A stretch of 33,934 nt of DNA from UBA10110 sp964354145 (GCA_964354145.1 CAYGXX010000002.1:1-33934), one strand, 5' to 3'. Positions 6,127 to 15,299 are shown, numbered from the stretch's first letter. Program-made: numbers and translations. The notes: generated by a model not told the origin, from the sequence alone.

Positions 6127-9042
6127 TCACGTTAGAGTAATAGTGATGCTGCCTGCATAATCACCAACATTTTTGGCATTATAAATCCGTATAGTCGGCA
6201 GCTGAGTAAATCCTCCTAAGCCATCCTTGCCACTGCCAGCCACCGAGGCAGCGGTCACCGCCGCATCCATATAATCCCCCGATTGAGTAGCAATATTGGT
6301 GATCGGCGCGGCATACAGCCCGGTGATGCTATCGCTAATCCAATACATATTATCTTTGGTGATAGTTGAATCGCCATCATACAATTCCGTAGTAACCGCG
6401 GCTGTGCAGGACCAACCCGCACTATTACCGCCCGTTACCCCTCGATTATCCCTAATAGTAATCTCTTCGCCAAGATCAAATGTATATGAATGGTAGGGAC
6501 TGCTGCCAATCTGCCAACTGCCTAAATACACCGCGGAGGGGGCGCTAACGGTCAAATCATAAGACGCGGCGGTCCTAAGAGAAGGATAGCTTTTGCCGCT
6601 ACCTAAAGGAATATCTGCTACCAAAATCTCATCGCGGATATTGAAGTAGTAGATGGTATTGGCATCAGCACTATAATTTTCAATACAATATTCAAATTCC
6701 GTGGTCGTGCTAGCCCGGTGATCAGAGAAGCTGGGGCCGTTTGAATTGCTTTCATTGTGAATCCCCCGATAGTCGGGGTCAGAACCATTCAGAAGCGCTG
6801 AAGGCAGAGTAACATTATCGTCGCCACCCCCGCCACTATAATAACGGAATGGGAAAAGAGTATCTGAAGTTGATCCCACGTTGGTCCAATTTACTTGGTC
6901 GGTACCAAACTGCAAAACCTTGCGGCTGTCGTTTTCGCCTACCCCTGCTGTTTCGGTCAGGTTAATCCGGAGTTTAAGTGGAATGGATTTGCCCATTTCT
7001 ATTTGGGGAGGGGCGGTGTTTTCAGCGGCATATGCCGTCAAAGGGGTGGCGTTAATTTCATCGGCGTACCACTGCCAGTTATTGATTTTAGGGGTATACC
7101 CATTTATCGTCACTGCTGCTTGAGTAACGGGGTAGGTATCAAAGGCGCTGCCATTATCATTAGCGCGGATATCATATTTCTTGGTGGCGCCGGAACCTAT
7201 AAGCGACCATTCGTATTCAGTAAAATTCCATCTTATCATGGTCGTGTCGCCGGCTGGACTGCCAGTTTCTTCCATCTCTCCCGCCGTAAAATCATAGCCA
7301 GTTTGATCAGTTAATTGCCTGGTGGTAACAGTGGCATCAGCAAATTGATCTGATGCCCGGATTTTAATAGGGGCGGCAGAAGTAGTAATTTCTATCCAAG
7401 ACCCGGGCGGTGAATTAACTCGATATTCTAATTTAGGTTGTAGGGTATCTGATTCTGTCCCGTTGTTGCGGATCTGAATGCGCAAGCGAAAATTAACAGT
7501 AGTGCTCGCATCATAGGTAGCCGCAGTATCTATAGCGATGGCGCCATTTTTATCCGTCCAAGCATCGTGGGTTTCATCATCATTATCCTCGTCAAACCAA
7601 TAACTGGTCTGCTCATAAATCGCCGCCCGCCAAGAAAGTGCCGCCGGGCTAGAGGCATAATTCATCGGCGGCATCACGCAACTATCATAAAGAGTGGCGG
7701 AGGGAGTGGCGGGGTTGTCGCCAAAACGGTGGGCGACCCCAGCCGTATTAGCACCCGGGTTAATGGTTACAAAATTCCACTCCGCTACTAATCGCTCGCC
7801 GGCAGAAATGGTTGCCGCCGATCCAGACCAAGTCATCTCTATTTGGCTATTATTAACACCCGATATCCAATTGGTTCCGCTGTTGGCTACGGCGATAATC
7901 GTATCCCCGATCGTGTCATCGGCATCCCAAGTGTAGATCATCCCCCGCAATTGGGCATTAACCGCTGCATTATCAGTGGTGCCATGGACATGGATGAGCC
8001 AAACACCCGCGGGAATGGTTTGGGCCGCCAAAGGCGGCGAAATAAAGGTATTCATCCTATAATTGTAACTGCCACTGCCAGTAGTGGTAGTAGTGTGGAT
8101 ATTAGCTTCCACTCCGCTACCCGGAACTGTGCTCATCCTGCGCGCATCCAAAGTACTGGTTTCAAAACTATCGCCAGTTTGCGAAGCATTCGGTCCTGGT
8201 TCAGGAGGAACCGAGGTATTAGTAAAATAGATGGGGTCAGAAGTATCCACCGTGGTCCCGCCAATAGTAAGATAACTGGCTGGATTGAGATTGGCAGTAT
8301 CCTCCGCTACTACTACATTCCCGCCCCAGCGCACAGTACAACTACGAGAAGTGGCGTTGGAATCGTTCAACAACCAAACCTCCACTGCCAAAAAATCATT
8401 ATTATCGCTAGTGTAGGTAGTAGAGGCGCCTATCGTATTAGTAACTGTCGTGATTCTCCCTTGATCCGTAGCCCCTGCTTCAACTCCGCTGGTAGGACCA
8501 GCCAACATATCCTCCATATGATTGTCAACGGAGTCATAAACATACACATAATATCGCGGGAGCATATTAGCGGCGGGATTGCTTTCATCAAAGGACATTC
8601 CGACCTTAAAAGTGGTACTGTCACCGTTAAATACTGTGTTGATAGCCAGCGGCATAATAAACGTTCGTACCCACATATAATGGGCAGTGTCGTTAACAGC
8701 TTCAGTAACAACTATATTATCTGATGTGTCTGAAACAGCATTAGTAACAGGCCCCGCCACCGGCGCCATTGTATAAGCCGTGGTGCTACCACTAACGGCT
8801 TCTTCACTGGTGTCCGAACTGAATTCCGCCGTCGGACCTGTCACGCCAAAGGCGCCAGTGGCAGTCCGGATATCGCTTTTAAAATAAAAAGTAGTCTGGC
8901 TGGCAGACTGGGCTTCAGTCTTTTTGGGATTCAGCACCGTCACGCTCAAGTCACTGATATCCCAACGCAGCAGAGAAATGCTGGTCGTAAAGACCAACAG
9001 CCAACTAATACCAGCAAGAATAGGTTTGTAGCGGCGACGCAT
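6127..9042 (-). CDS. Large secreted surface protein with C-terminal WxL-like module
   Basis: This 971-residue protein starts with a basic N terminus (MRRRYKPILAG) and one hydrophobic segment, consistent with export. The rest is rich in Ser, Thr, Asn, Asp and Gly, with almost no Lys, as in bacterial surface beta-sandwich proteins; no catalytic motif is visible. The C terminus has the pattern ITIRDNRG..SAGWSCTAAVTT followed by an end in DYAGSITITLT. The same pattern of a GW motif after an acidic strand, with a terminal DYxxxxxxT(L/V/I), closes three other proteins in the window and resembles WxL cell-surface modules, with Cys replacing Leu here. It begins 13 bases after the stop of the LysM gene, so they are probably one operon. 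Function as an adhesin or surface-layer component is inferred. Confidence 0.72.
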   Translation of the reverse strand: MRRRYKPILAGISWLLVFTTSISLLRWDISDLSVTVLNPKKTEAQSASQTTFYFKSDIRTATGAFGVTGPTAEFSSDTSEEAVSGSTTAYTMAPVAGPVTNAVSDTSDNIVVTEAVNDTAHYMWVRTFIMPLAINTVFNGDSTTFKVGMSFDESNPAANMLPRYYVYVYDSVDNHMEDMLAGPTSGVEAGATDQGRITTVTNTIGASTTYTSDNNDFLAVEVWLLNDSNATSRSCTVRWGGNVVVAEDTANLNPASYLTIGGTTVDTSDPIYFTNTSVPPEPGPNASQTGDSFETSTLDARRMSTVPGSGVEANIHTTTTTGSGSYNYRMNTFISPPLAAQTIPAGVWLIHVHGTTDNAAVNAQLRGMIYTWDADDTIGDTIIAVANSGTNWISGVNNSQIEMTWSGSAATISAGERLVAEWNFVTINPGANTAGVAHRFGDNPATPSATLYDSCVMPPMNYASSPAALSWRAAIYEQTSYWFDEDNDDETHDAWTDKNGAIAIDTAATYDASTTVNFRLRIQIRNNGTESDTLQPKLEYRVNSPPGSWIEITTSAAPIKIRASDQFADATVTTRQLTDQTGYDFTAGEMEETGSPAGDTTMIRWNFTEYEWSLIGSGATKKYDIRANDNGSAFDTYPVTQAAVTINGYTPKINNWQWYADEINATPLTAYAAENTAPPQIEMGKSIPLKLRINLTETAGVGENDSRKVLQFGTDQVNWTNVGSTSDTLFPFRYYSGGGGDDNVTLPSALLNGSDPDYRGIHNESNSNGPSFSDHRASTTTEFEYCIENYSADANTIYYFNIRDEILVADIPLGSGKSYPSLRTAASYDLTVSAPSAVYLGSWQIGSSPYHSYTFDLGEEITIRDNRGVTGGNSAGWSCTAAVTTELYDGDSTITKDNMYWISDSITGLYAAPITNIATQSGDYMDAAVTAASVAGSGKDGLGGFTQLPTIRIYNAKNVGDYAGSITITLT

Positions 9043-9055
9043 AAATTACTTTACT

Positions 9056-10561
9056 TTAAGATGGTTTACGGCGCCGGGGCTTGCTCCGGCGAGGCGGGCG
9101 AGGAGAAGAGGGTCCTTTACTGGACTTAATCTTAATATTAACGGGCCCCGGCAACAGGGGCACCAGGAGTTCTTGCCCGGCAGAGAGCCGATAAGGCCAC
9201 TTTAAGTGATTGAGGGCAATAATGTCTCTCTCGCTTACTCCAACAAACTCCGCCACAGTTTTGACACTATCCCCCGCTTCGGCGATCACTGGCTCTAAGC
9301 CGCTTTCTGTCATTCCGACCAACCCTTTTGTCATTATAGGAAAGCTAACCCCTCCTCTCCTCCCCTTATATAAGGGGAGGTTGGGTGGGGTTACGGATTT
9401 TCCGCGGCGTTCTTCTTTGGTTAATTGCCCTTGCGGGATTAAGAGAATATCTCCCGCCATTAAGTCATAGGGCCACTTCAATAAATTAAATTTGGCGATC
9501 TTTTTAGGATTCACCTCATAAATACTGGCGATCATAGTCAGGGTTTCGCCCTTTTTCACCCGGTGCTCTAAAGTTTTAGTATTCAGGCGCTGGCGAATCA
9601 TAATCCATAGCCAGAACTTACGCACTAGCAACAAGAGAGCCAATCCTATCAACCACCAGAGGATAGTCATCCAAGGAATCAGCCAGAAAACATAGCGCAC
9701 ATCCTGATATTCGTCTTTGATATAATTGCCCTGGAAGTCTTCTTCACCATAATGAATCCTGAAATCAACTACAAACCGCCCGAATTTCGGTGGCTTTTTT
9801 TGCCAAGGGATTCTAGCATTGATTTGCCCCCCTCGAAGGATCATCCCAAATTGAGATTTTTTCTGCTCTCCCGCGGAGCCAAAAATCCCCCGTAATTTGA
9901 CATCCGCTTTCGGAGTTAGCTGGACATTGCCGTCATTGTGCATCGTCATCTGAAAGTACAGCACACCTTTATAAATAGTGTGAGTAACATTCTCAACCCG
10001 GAGTGCTCTTATAATATCCCCCGGCACTGTTAAATACAGCCGGGCGGCGACGCGGGTGACCACCGTCAATTGCCCGGCGCTTTTCTTTGTATCAGCAGTA
10101 GCTGTTGTGTCTTCCCAAATTACTACTCCCCCCGGGTGGCTCCCCACATCGGCATTAGCCGGAACTTTCACGGTCAAATCTATGGTTTGCTGGGTCTTGG
10201 GCGGCAAAGTAACACTGGTGCGGCTTAAAGTAGCCCAGGTCCCCACATCCTTATTAGCTTCCACATCTCTCACCAAAGTATAGCCGCCATCTTTAGTCAC
10301 TGCCCCATCCAGCACAGCAACTTTTAAGGCAACTGTGCTATTGCTATGATTCTTAATTAATACCTTATCTCTAATCTCCGTTCCGGGATCAGCCTCGTAA
10401 ACAAACCAAGACCGCAAAACAGGATACTCTTTGGTGGTAGCCGGAAACACGCTAACGCCGTACCCCTCCATAGCAAAAACCCGCACCGGCGCGAAACTGA
10501 GTATAACAAAAGCCAGGATAACCAGCCCCAGTCGGTGGATTGTTGATTGATGCCCCTCCAT
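9056..10561 (-). CDS. Exported WxLIP/DUF916-like protein with membrane segment and two LysM domains
   Basis: This 501-residue protein has a signal peptide ending near FAMEG, then an Ig-like ectodomain whose pattern (PGTEIRDKVLIKNHSNSTVALKVAV...DGGY, then TVKVPANADVGSHPGGVVIW) resembles the peptidoglycan-binding WxLIP/DUF916 family. A transmembrane segment follows (WMTILWWLIGLALLLLV) with RKFWLWIMIRQR after it. Two LysM repeats come next (HRVKKGETLTMIASIYEVNP and AGDSVKTVAEFVGVSERD), then a highly basic Pro/Arg/Lys tail. Between the LysM repeats is an in-frame repeat insertion reading NLPLYKGRRGGV. It is paralogous to the protein at 22072, and both sit just before a large secreted protein. The topology predicted from charge puts LysM inside the cell, which is odd. 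The DUF916 link is a pattern judgement. Confidence 0.76.
   Translation of the reverse strand: MEGHQSTIHRLGLVILAFVILSFAPVRVFAMEGYGVSVFPATTKEYPVLRSWFVYEADPGTEIRDKVLIKNHSNSTVALKVAVLDGAVTKDGGYTLVRDVEANKDVGTWATLSRTSVTLPPKTQQTIDLTVKVPANADVGSHPGGVVIWEDTTATADTKKSAGQLTVVTRVAARLYLTVPGDIIRALRVENVTHTIYKGVLYFQMTMHNDGNVQLTPKADVKLRGIFGSAGEQKKSQFGMILRGGQINARIPWQKKPPKFGRFVVDFRIHYGEEDFQGNYIKDEYQDVRYVFWLIPWMTILWWLIGLALLLLVRKFWLWIMIRQRLNTKTLEHRVKKGETLTMIASIYEVNPKKIAKFNLLKWPYDLMAGDILLIPQGQLTKEERRGKSVTPPNLPLYKGRRGGVSFPIMTKGLVGMTESGLEPVIAEAGDSVKTVAEFVGVSERDIIALNHLKWPYRLSAGQELLVPLLPGPVNIKIKSSKGPSSPRPPRRSKPRRRKPS
9305..9392. repeat. Dispersed repeat insertion (family C with family A/B fragments) inside the LysM linker
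   Basis: The core (9347-9392) is the CCTCCCCTTATATAAGGGGAGG palindrome followed by a TTGGGTGGGGTTA extension. Upstream lie GTCATTCCGACC and GTCATTATAGG fragments of the family A/B type. The whole block is read in frame, giving TPPNLPLYKGRRGGVSFP in the linker between the two LysM domains of the 9056-10561 protein. Confidence 0.8.
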
Positions 10562-10640
10562 ATTTACCAGTATATCATCTGATAATTCTAATTAGTAAAA
10601 TTTTGGTGAAGAATTATAATTCTCCTCTCCTCTCATAAAA

Positions 10641-10711
10641 GGTAACCCTTCGACAAGCTCAGGGATTATTGTCTGAGTGGAGCCTCGCCCAGGGCGGGCG
10701 GAGTCGAAGAC
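10641..10711. repeat. Dispersed repeat D2, intergenic
   Basis: The first half contains CCCTTCGACAAGCTCAGGG and the second half contains GAGCCTCGCCCAGGGCGGGCGGAGTCGAAG, the two ends of a known kind of bacterial intergenic palindrome. It lies between the GT-C gene and the LysM gene of cassette 1, so these two genes may not be tightly co-translated. Confidence 0.7.
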
Positions 10712-10732
10712 ATACTTTAATTTTTTAATTAG

Positions 10733-12322
10733 CTATATTGGGAGGGTTATGAGGTCGGAGCGCTGAAAAATCATCGCTATCTTGTCGCTGTAGAGCAGTT
10801 TCCACTCCTCCGGATGCGCCATAAAGTAATCTCGGGATGTCCGGTTAGAAAACACCAGTGCTAACCCCGCATCATAACGACTCAATACATCAGGGGTGGC
10901 TTCCTGATTTTTACCGACGGTTAAATAATCCGCAAAAATATCTTGAGTAGGGGTTTGCCAAACCGCCATCCGCCCGTCAATAAACACCTGCTTTTCGGGT
11001 AATTGCCAGATCAAATATCCTCCCCAGTTATACTCATTAAATAACTTGCCGGCGGGCTGCTTCTCTTTAATATATTGCGCCGCTTGATAAGGATAGCCGG
11101 CAATTCTCCCCCAGGCAGAGGGGTCATAAGTATAGGGCAAGATCTCATAATACCGCAAATAACCTATATATATAATGATGGGCACCAGCCCCACGACCAG
11201 CCAGCGGTTGCGCAGATAATAATAGATGCCCTTAGGAAAAAGCTGGTCAATCATATCTCCCAGCAAGGGCAGGGCGATCAAAGGGAAAAACGGCAAATTG
11301 CGCCAGCTAGTAAGAGATATAACGAAGAAAATTACCGCTAAACCTAACTTGACGACATCCAACCGGCGCCAAGTCCACGGAAGAAGCAGCAACAACCAAA
11401 CGGTATAAATAATCAAATTCTGGCTTTGCGGGTTGGCCCATTGGACGGGATTCCATTCTGAAATTCCAGCGTACACTGCTGGGTTAAATACGGTGCGGAT
11501 AATTTCGTCATATACTCGCCAAGTATAGGGATTGATAAAAGTAACCCCCACCATCAAGGCAATTACTATGGCTAATTCTATTAACTGGCGCACGGTCAGT
11601 ACTGGCCCGATGAGTTTCTTCTTAGAATAATACTGCCAAATGGTTTTGCCGGTTGCCAGAGCCAAAAATACTCCGGCTAGCAACAGACCAGCGACAAATC
11701 CCCCATGCAAATTGACCCAAATTAGCATCAAAGGCACTAGCCAATAGATCCGATGAAAGGCAACCCCTCCTCTCCTCCCCTTAGCAAGGGGAGGTTGGGG
11801 TGGGGTCTTGGTAGATTGATAATACCAAGCGAATAAGAGATAAAGAGTAGCAGCCAATCCCACCAAAGTAATGACTTGGGCCCGGATGCCGACAATCGGT
11901 AGAGCGACCAGCGCCGCCACGAAGGTAATCAGCACCACTACTTCCCATCGGGCTTTAGATACCGCCGCCGACAATAAATAAGCTGCGACCACCAGTCCAG
12001 CAAATAGAGCCGACAAAAACCAAAACCCCAAGTAGTGGCTGCTTAAATACAATCCCACATCCGTTAGCCATTCATGGGAAACCCAAGGGTAACCGAACAT
12101 AGTATAAGAATAAAGATCGCCTCGCGGCACCCCGAAGCGCAAAATATCGGCGCCGTTACGGAGGTGCCAACCTAAATCCGGGTCAGTCGGTGGGCGCATC
12201 AGTATAATCAAAGCTAATACTAAAACCAGACCGCTAAACCACCAGATAATTCTGTCCGGCGCACCTAAGTGGGTTAACTTATTCGTTTTCTGCGGCGGGC
12301 GCAAGGCCCTTAACCTGGACAT
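10733..12322 (-). CDS. Polytopic GT-C-like membrane protein (cassette 1 copy)
   Basis: This 529-residue protein has about ten or more hydrophobic segments. The first extracytoplasmic loop carries DPDLGWHLRNGADI...SYTM...HEWLT, where the acidic residues are placed as in GT-C glycosyltransferases that use polyprenyl-linked sugars. Later landmarks are WVNLHGGF, INPYTWRVYDEI, WRNLPFF, and a C-terminal soluble segment with FNEYNWGGYLIWQLPE and FIDGRM. All of these recur in the paralogue at 20490-22037. A family C repeat at 11762 is read through as PPQPPLAKGRRGGV in a loop between membrane segments. The start overlaps the upstream GT39-like gene by 44 bases, suggesting coupling. The transferase role is inferred; the substrate may be the exported cassette proteins. 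Confidence 0.75.
   Translation of the reverse strand: MSRLRALRPPQKTNKLTHLGAPDRIIWWFSGLVLVLALIILMRPPTDPDLGWHLRNGADILRFGVPRGDLYSYTMFGYPWVSHEWLTDVGLYLSSHYLGFWFLSALFAGLVVAAYLLSAAVSKARWEVVVLITFVAALVALPIVGIRAQVITLVGLAATLYLLFAWYYQSTKTPPQPPLAKGRRGGVAFHRIYWLVPLMLIWVNLHGGFVAGLLLAGVFLALATGKTIWQYYSKKKLIGPVLTVRQLIELAIVIALMVGVTFINPYTWRVYDEIIRTVFNPAVYAGISEWNPVQWANPQSQNLIIYTVWLLLLLPWTWRRLDVVKLGLAVIFFVISLTSWRNLPFFPLIALPLLGDMIDQLFPKGIYYYLRNRWLVVGLVPIIIYIGYLRYYEILPYTYDPSAWGRIAGYPYQAAQYIKEKQPAGKLFNEYNWGGYLIWQLPEKQVFIDGRMAVWQTPTQDIFADYLTVGKNQEATPDVLSRYDAGLALVFSNRTSRDYFMAHPEEWKLLYSDKIAMIFQRSDLITLPI
11762..11807. repeat. Family C repeat inserted in frame in the GT-C gene
   Basis: A CCTCCCCTTAGCAAGGGGAGG palindrome is followed by TTGGGGTGGGG. 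It is read through in the GT-C-like gene as a PPLAKGRRGGV loop. The paralogue at 20490 has no counterpart at this position (it reads YRFRRGESRHLWYVP there), so the insertion happened after the duplication. Confidence 0.85.
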
Positions 12323-13961
12323 CTGGCAATTTACTTAATAATTCGCGGACGCTCGGGATAGTTAAATCATAATAAGCTAAATAACCCACACCTCCCCTTA
12401 AAGTTAATTTAGAGTATGGCTCAGTGGGGACCCCCCCTTTATTGCGAATGATTATCATATAGGAATCGCTCGGCAGTATCTCCAGCTCATCTAATAAAGA
12501 TAGTTGGTGTTGGTAAGCCAGCATCCATTTTTTATTATCCGGATTATATATCCCCCAAGTAGTATGAATATATACTGGATACTCGGGCAGGTAATACTCA
12601 AACTGAGGAAACCCCCAATTGATAAACGGATCGTCTATGCCAATAAGGGAATTTTGGGGATTAAAATTGCTGCGAATATCCGGAATAATGTTACGCCACA
12701 GCACATTACTCCACCCAATCGCAGAATGAGTACCTTTTTGCATATTAATGTTAGTATCCGGCTTAACATAAGTGAAGACATTGAATCCGGCTATGCCCAT
12801 AGCTATCACTACTATCAATTTAGTTATTAATAACGACTTATTGCCTTGAACGTGATAGGCAGCTAACAGCGCCTCAATCAAACCAATAACTGACACCGCG
12901 ACCAAAATAGTCAGGGCTGGCAGCACCAGAAGAAGATACCCCGGGATAGTAAATACCACTATTAGATAGAACAGCATAGCTGGTATAACCCAGAGGACCC
13001 AAAACCAAAGATTAAGCAGATTCAACTTACGCTCGCCAGCTTGCGGAGCCAGCCAAGAAGCCAAGTAAGCTATTGTAGCAATGGCGGCTAACCCGAAGTT
13101 AAGCAGTAAGTTGTTCCAAATTAACTTGCTATACAAAACTAACTTAGCCAGTCCCTTGTCAAATATTGAGAAGCTGTAGAGCCCGGATTTGCCCAAAAGT
13201 ATGCTGCTGAGGGCATGCCAGAACTTGAGCAGTCCGCCGCTTAGCCACATTGCCGGGAGTAGCCAAGCTAAAGTCCCTCCCAGAATAATCAATATACTAA
13301 TAAGTAGCCCCCGGGAGCTGCGCTGGCGCCATATCACCCATAACCACAGCGGCGTCATAAATATCACCAAGGTGGGGCGGAAACCTCCGCCAATAGCCAA
13401 GATCAAACTTGCCCAAAAAAGCGCTTTGTGATCCTTAGTATCAGTGGCGGCGCGATACAAATAGATCCCTGCCCAAGCGGCGAAGAAAGCATCGCAGGCA
13501 TAATTGAGAGCGACTTGCCCGTAAAACCAAAGCAAGGGGCCGGTAACCAATAGAATTATGCTTAACCAAGCTACCCTTTTCCCATAAACCAACTTCGCCA
13601 AATGAAATACCGCATAAAGAGCCAAGACCGAAAAGATAATACTGACTATTACTAATGCTAAATTGGCATCGTGAGTTAGAAAGTAAAAACCTTTAGTAAA
13701 CAATATATATAAAGCGTAGCCCGGTGGATGCGGCTGGTGCAAACTGATATCATAATGGTCCAGGGCCAAGGCATACAGTGCCGAATCAGTGGAATATAAA
13801 TATTCCGATTTGCCAATCCATCGACTAATGATTATCCCCAGCGCCATCACCCCTAACCAATAATTATCTGACCGCACCACGATTGAATTAAATAAGCTCT
13901 GCGGTTTAATCTTCCGCAGACGGGCACGCAACCTTTTGATTTTAGCGATGAGTTTTTTCAT
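12279..13961 (-). CDS. GT39/PMT-like membrane glycosyltransferase
   Basis: This 560-residue polytopic protein has a very basic N terminus (KKLIAKIKRLRARLRKIK) and about ten membrane segments. The first external loop reads STDSALYALALDHYDISLHQPHPPGYALY. The acidic residues followed by HPPGY are a hallmark of GT39/DUF2723-type mannosyltransferases that transfer sugar from a polyprenyl phosphate carrier to secreted proteins. A C-terminal soluble region contains NWGFPQFEYYLPEYPVYIH. AAAGGATG at the start gives a usable Shine-Dalgarno sequence. It ends inside the next gene, so the two membrane enzymes are coupled. Cassette 2 has no second copy, so this enzyme could serve both cassettes. The O-glycosylation role is inferred. 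Confidence 0.78.
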   Translation of the reverse strand: MKKLIAKIKRLRARLRKIKPQSLFNSIVVRSDNYWLGVMALGIIISRWIGKSEYLYSTDSALYALALDHYDISLHQPHPPGYALYILFTKGFYFLTHDANLALVIVSIIFSVLALYAVFHLAKLVYGKRVAWLSIILLVTGPLLWFYGQVALNYACDAFFAAWAGIYLYRAATDTKDHKALFWASLILAIGGGFRPTLVIFMTPLWLWVIWRQRSSRGLLISILIILGGTLAWLLPAMWLSGGLLKFWHALSSILLGKSGLYSFSIFDKGLAKLVLYSKLIWNNLLLNFGLAAIATIAYLASWLAPQAGERKLNLLNLWFWVLWVIPAMLFYLIVVFTIPGYLLLVLPALTILVAVSVIGLIEALLAAYHVQGNKSLLITKLIVVIAMGIAGFNVFTYVKPDTNINMQKGTHSAIGWSNVLWRNIIPDIRSNFNPQNSLIGIDDPFINWGFPQFEYYLPEYPVYIHTTWGIYNPDNKKWMLAYQHQLSLLDELEILPSDSYMIIIRNKGGVPTEPYSKLTLRGGVGYLAYYDLTIPSVRELLSKLPDVQVKGLAPAAENE

Positions 13962-14004
13962 CCTTTATTTTGCACTCCTCCTACCCCTCCCCTTACTTTT
14001 CCCT

Positions 14005-14112
14005 GTCATTCCCGCGAAGGCGGGAATCCAGAAAAGAAAATAAACAAAAACTTTTTCTTTTTTCTGTCTGGATCCTCGGGTCCCTGGCCGGGCAGGCAAG
14101 CCCGAGGATGAC
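14005..14112. repeat. Inverted pair of family B palindromes
   Basis: The first copy (14005-14031) has arms ATTCCCGC and GCGGGAAT; the second (14067-14112) is inverted, with GGATCCTCGGG and CCCGAGGATGACG. An A/T-rich spacer of about 35 bases lies between. They fill the gap between the GT39-like gene and the terminator of the small WxL-like gene. Confidence 0.78.
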
Positions 14113-14213
14113 GAAGTAAGTAATGCTTCGTCAGTTCAGAATGACAGTAACACAAGGAAATAGCAAAGTGAGATTAATCATATCTAATGCTATTGTAATG
14201 AATTTACGGATAT

Positions 14214-14239
14214 TAAAAAAGCGCCCACCCTAGGACGCC
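14214..14239 (-). terminator. Rho-independent terminator of the small WxL-like gene
   Basis: On the minus strand a GCGTCC/GGGCGC stem (one G-U pair) with a six-base loop is followed by six Ts, about 30 bases after the stop codon. It isolates the small gene from the glycosyltransferase operon downstream. Confidence 0.8.
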
Positions 14240-14269
14240 TTAGACGATTGAAATTAACCCTACTAAATA

Positions 14270-14863
14270 TTATGACAGCGTGAAGGTCAGAACAGCGGTA
14301 TAATCACCAGTGACTTCCGTTCCGTCGACGGTCAGGTTAATGAATCCATCATCGTACTGGAATACCCCGGAGGCATCATTAGAACCATTAAATACAACGA
14401 TTCCTGTATCGTTGAGAGTGCCATTGGTGCCGTTAGCTACTTGAGTAACGTCAGCATTTGCCACATTAGTGATATTACCCGCTTCTGCATAACAATTAAG
14501 TCTATCAGAATTGATGATGTTGCCAGAAGCATTAAAATTAGTGGCGGTGGCAACTACTCCCCAAGTTGTTGAGGTCCCTCGATAGTCCGTAACTGTCAAG
14601 CCGTTAATATATTCGTTACCAGTAATGTTATTAGGTGTGCCAAAAGGTTGGGCAGCAAATGCCATTGATGCGGGAGCATTCACGATCGTAAAGGCACCCG
14701 ATGTAACATTGAAAGTCAGAGCAGTGTTGTTAACAGTACCGGCATATAATCCGCCGAATGTGGTTATAACCATTAGCCCAGCGACCGCCAAAAGGATACC
14801 GCCAAACAGCTGTTGCCGAACTTGGTTTTCTGCTTTATATAAGATTGTTTGCTTGGAAGCCAT
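14270..14863 (-). CDS. Small exported WxL-like surface protein (cassette 1)
   Basis: This 197-residue protein has a short charged N terminus (KAENQVRQQLFGG), one hydrophobic segment to about residue 40, and a Ser/Thr/Asn/Gly-rich remainder. The motif LTVTDYRGTSTTWGVVATAT resembles the first WxL motif block, and the chain ends in DYTAVLTFTLS, as in the other surface proteins here. It is likely an abundant surface or matrix protein, since it has its own near-consensus promoter and a strong terminator. The 44-base leader holds an AGCTC/GAGCT hairpin and no good Shine-Dalgarno sequence. The paralogue at 19766 shares the N-terminal plan (QAEVNRQMLILGA) and the same transcription layout. The WxL assignment is by pattern only. 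Confidence 0.7.
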   Translation of the reverse strand: MASKQTILYKAENQVRQQLFGGILLAVAGLMVITTFGGLYAGTVNNTALTFNVTSGAFTIVNAPASMAFAAQPFGTPNNITGNEYINGLTVTDYRGTSTTWGVVATATNFNASGNIINSDRLNCYAEAGNITNVANADVTQVANGTNGTLNDTGIVVFNGSNDASGVFQYDDGFINLTVDGTEVTGDYTAVLTFTLS

Positions 14864-14913
14864 TTGTTTAGGTATTTTTAAGCTCTTATGAGCTATTTTT
14901 ACATTATTATCTT

Positions 14914-14942
14914 ATTATACCACTATTTTTCACCTTTGTAAA
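14914..14942 (-). promoter_or_regulatory. Sigma-70-type promoter of the small WxL-like gene
   Basis: On the minus strand TTTACA and TATAAT are separated by exactly 17 bases. The -10 sits in the context GTGGTATAATAA, which is nearly the same as at the paralogous gene's promoter (19699-19727). Confidence 0.85.
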
Positions 14943-15259
14943 GGATTTTTCACTCTCTCGCCCTAAGGATAGGAAAGAGGGATTTTTGCCCTTTTTTAAG
15001 CCCTCTATCGTACCTTTGCTAGCCCACCCCGGAATTGCAGAGGTCAAGAGCCCCATTGGTATGAGGTTCTGGTAAAAAATTATGCTTGTCCTCCGGGCAT
15101 CCAGGACATACTATTTAGTAAAGCTTTTTCGCCAAATAAATTAATAATTGCAACAACTTTAATATATAAGCAACGTAAAATATATGCAACTATTTTATCC
15201 CCATTTGTCAACTTTTATTTTAGGCATCTCCTTTCCTGTCATTCTGGCTTGTCCCTGCC
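14943..15259. other. Intergenic stretch without a recognisable gene
   Basis: There is no convincing coding region here. Two weak hairpins are visible: AAAGAGGG/CCCTTTTT near 14972-14995, and GTCCT/AGGAC near 15088-15107. The right half is very AT-rich. It may hold upstream control sequence for the small WxL-like gene. Confidence 0.5.
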
Positions 15260-15287
15260 CGTCATCCTGAACTCGTTTCAGGATCTC
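15260..15287. repeat. Family A palindrome left of GIY-YIG gene 1
   Basis: The core CCTGAACTCGTTTCAGG is flanked by GTCAT and ATCTC. It is inverted relative to the copy at 15574-15602, on the other side of the GIY-YIG gene. Confidence 0.85.
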
Positions 15288-15299
15288 TATAATAGAGGT

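Noticed and set aside
7843..8724. Long open frame on the plus strand opposite the 971-residue secreted protein
   Set aside because: It has no start signal, and its composition mirrors the Ser/Thr/Asn-rich minus-strand gene. It is an antisense shadow of biased codon use.
14968..14996. Terminator-like hairpin (AAAGAGGG/CCCTTTTT) on the plus strand
   Set aside because: No plus-strand gene ends upstream. The stem needs a G-U pair and the T run is part of the stem, so it is not reported as a terminator.
15249..15299. Upstream extension of GIY-YIG gene 1
   Set aside because: The in-frame extension is the translated family A repeat. The ATG at 15300 gives the normal start of the domain.
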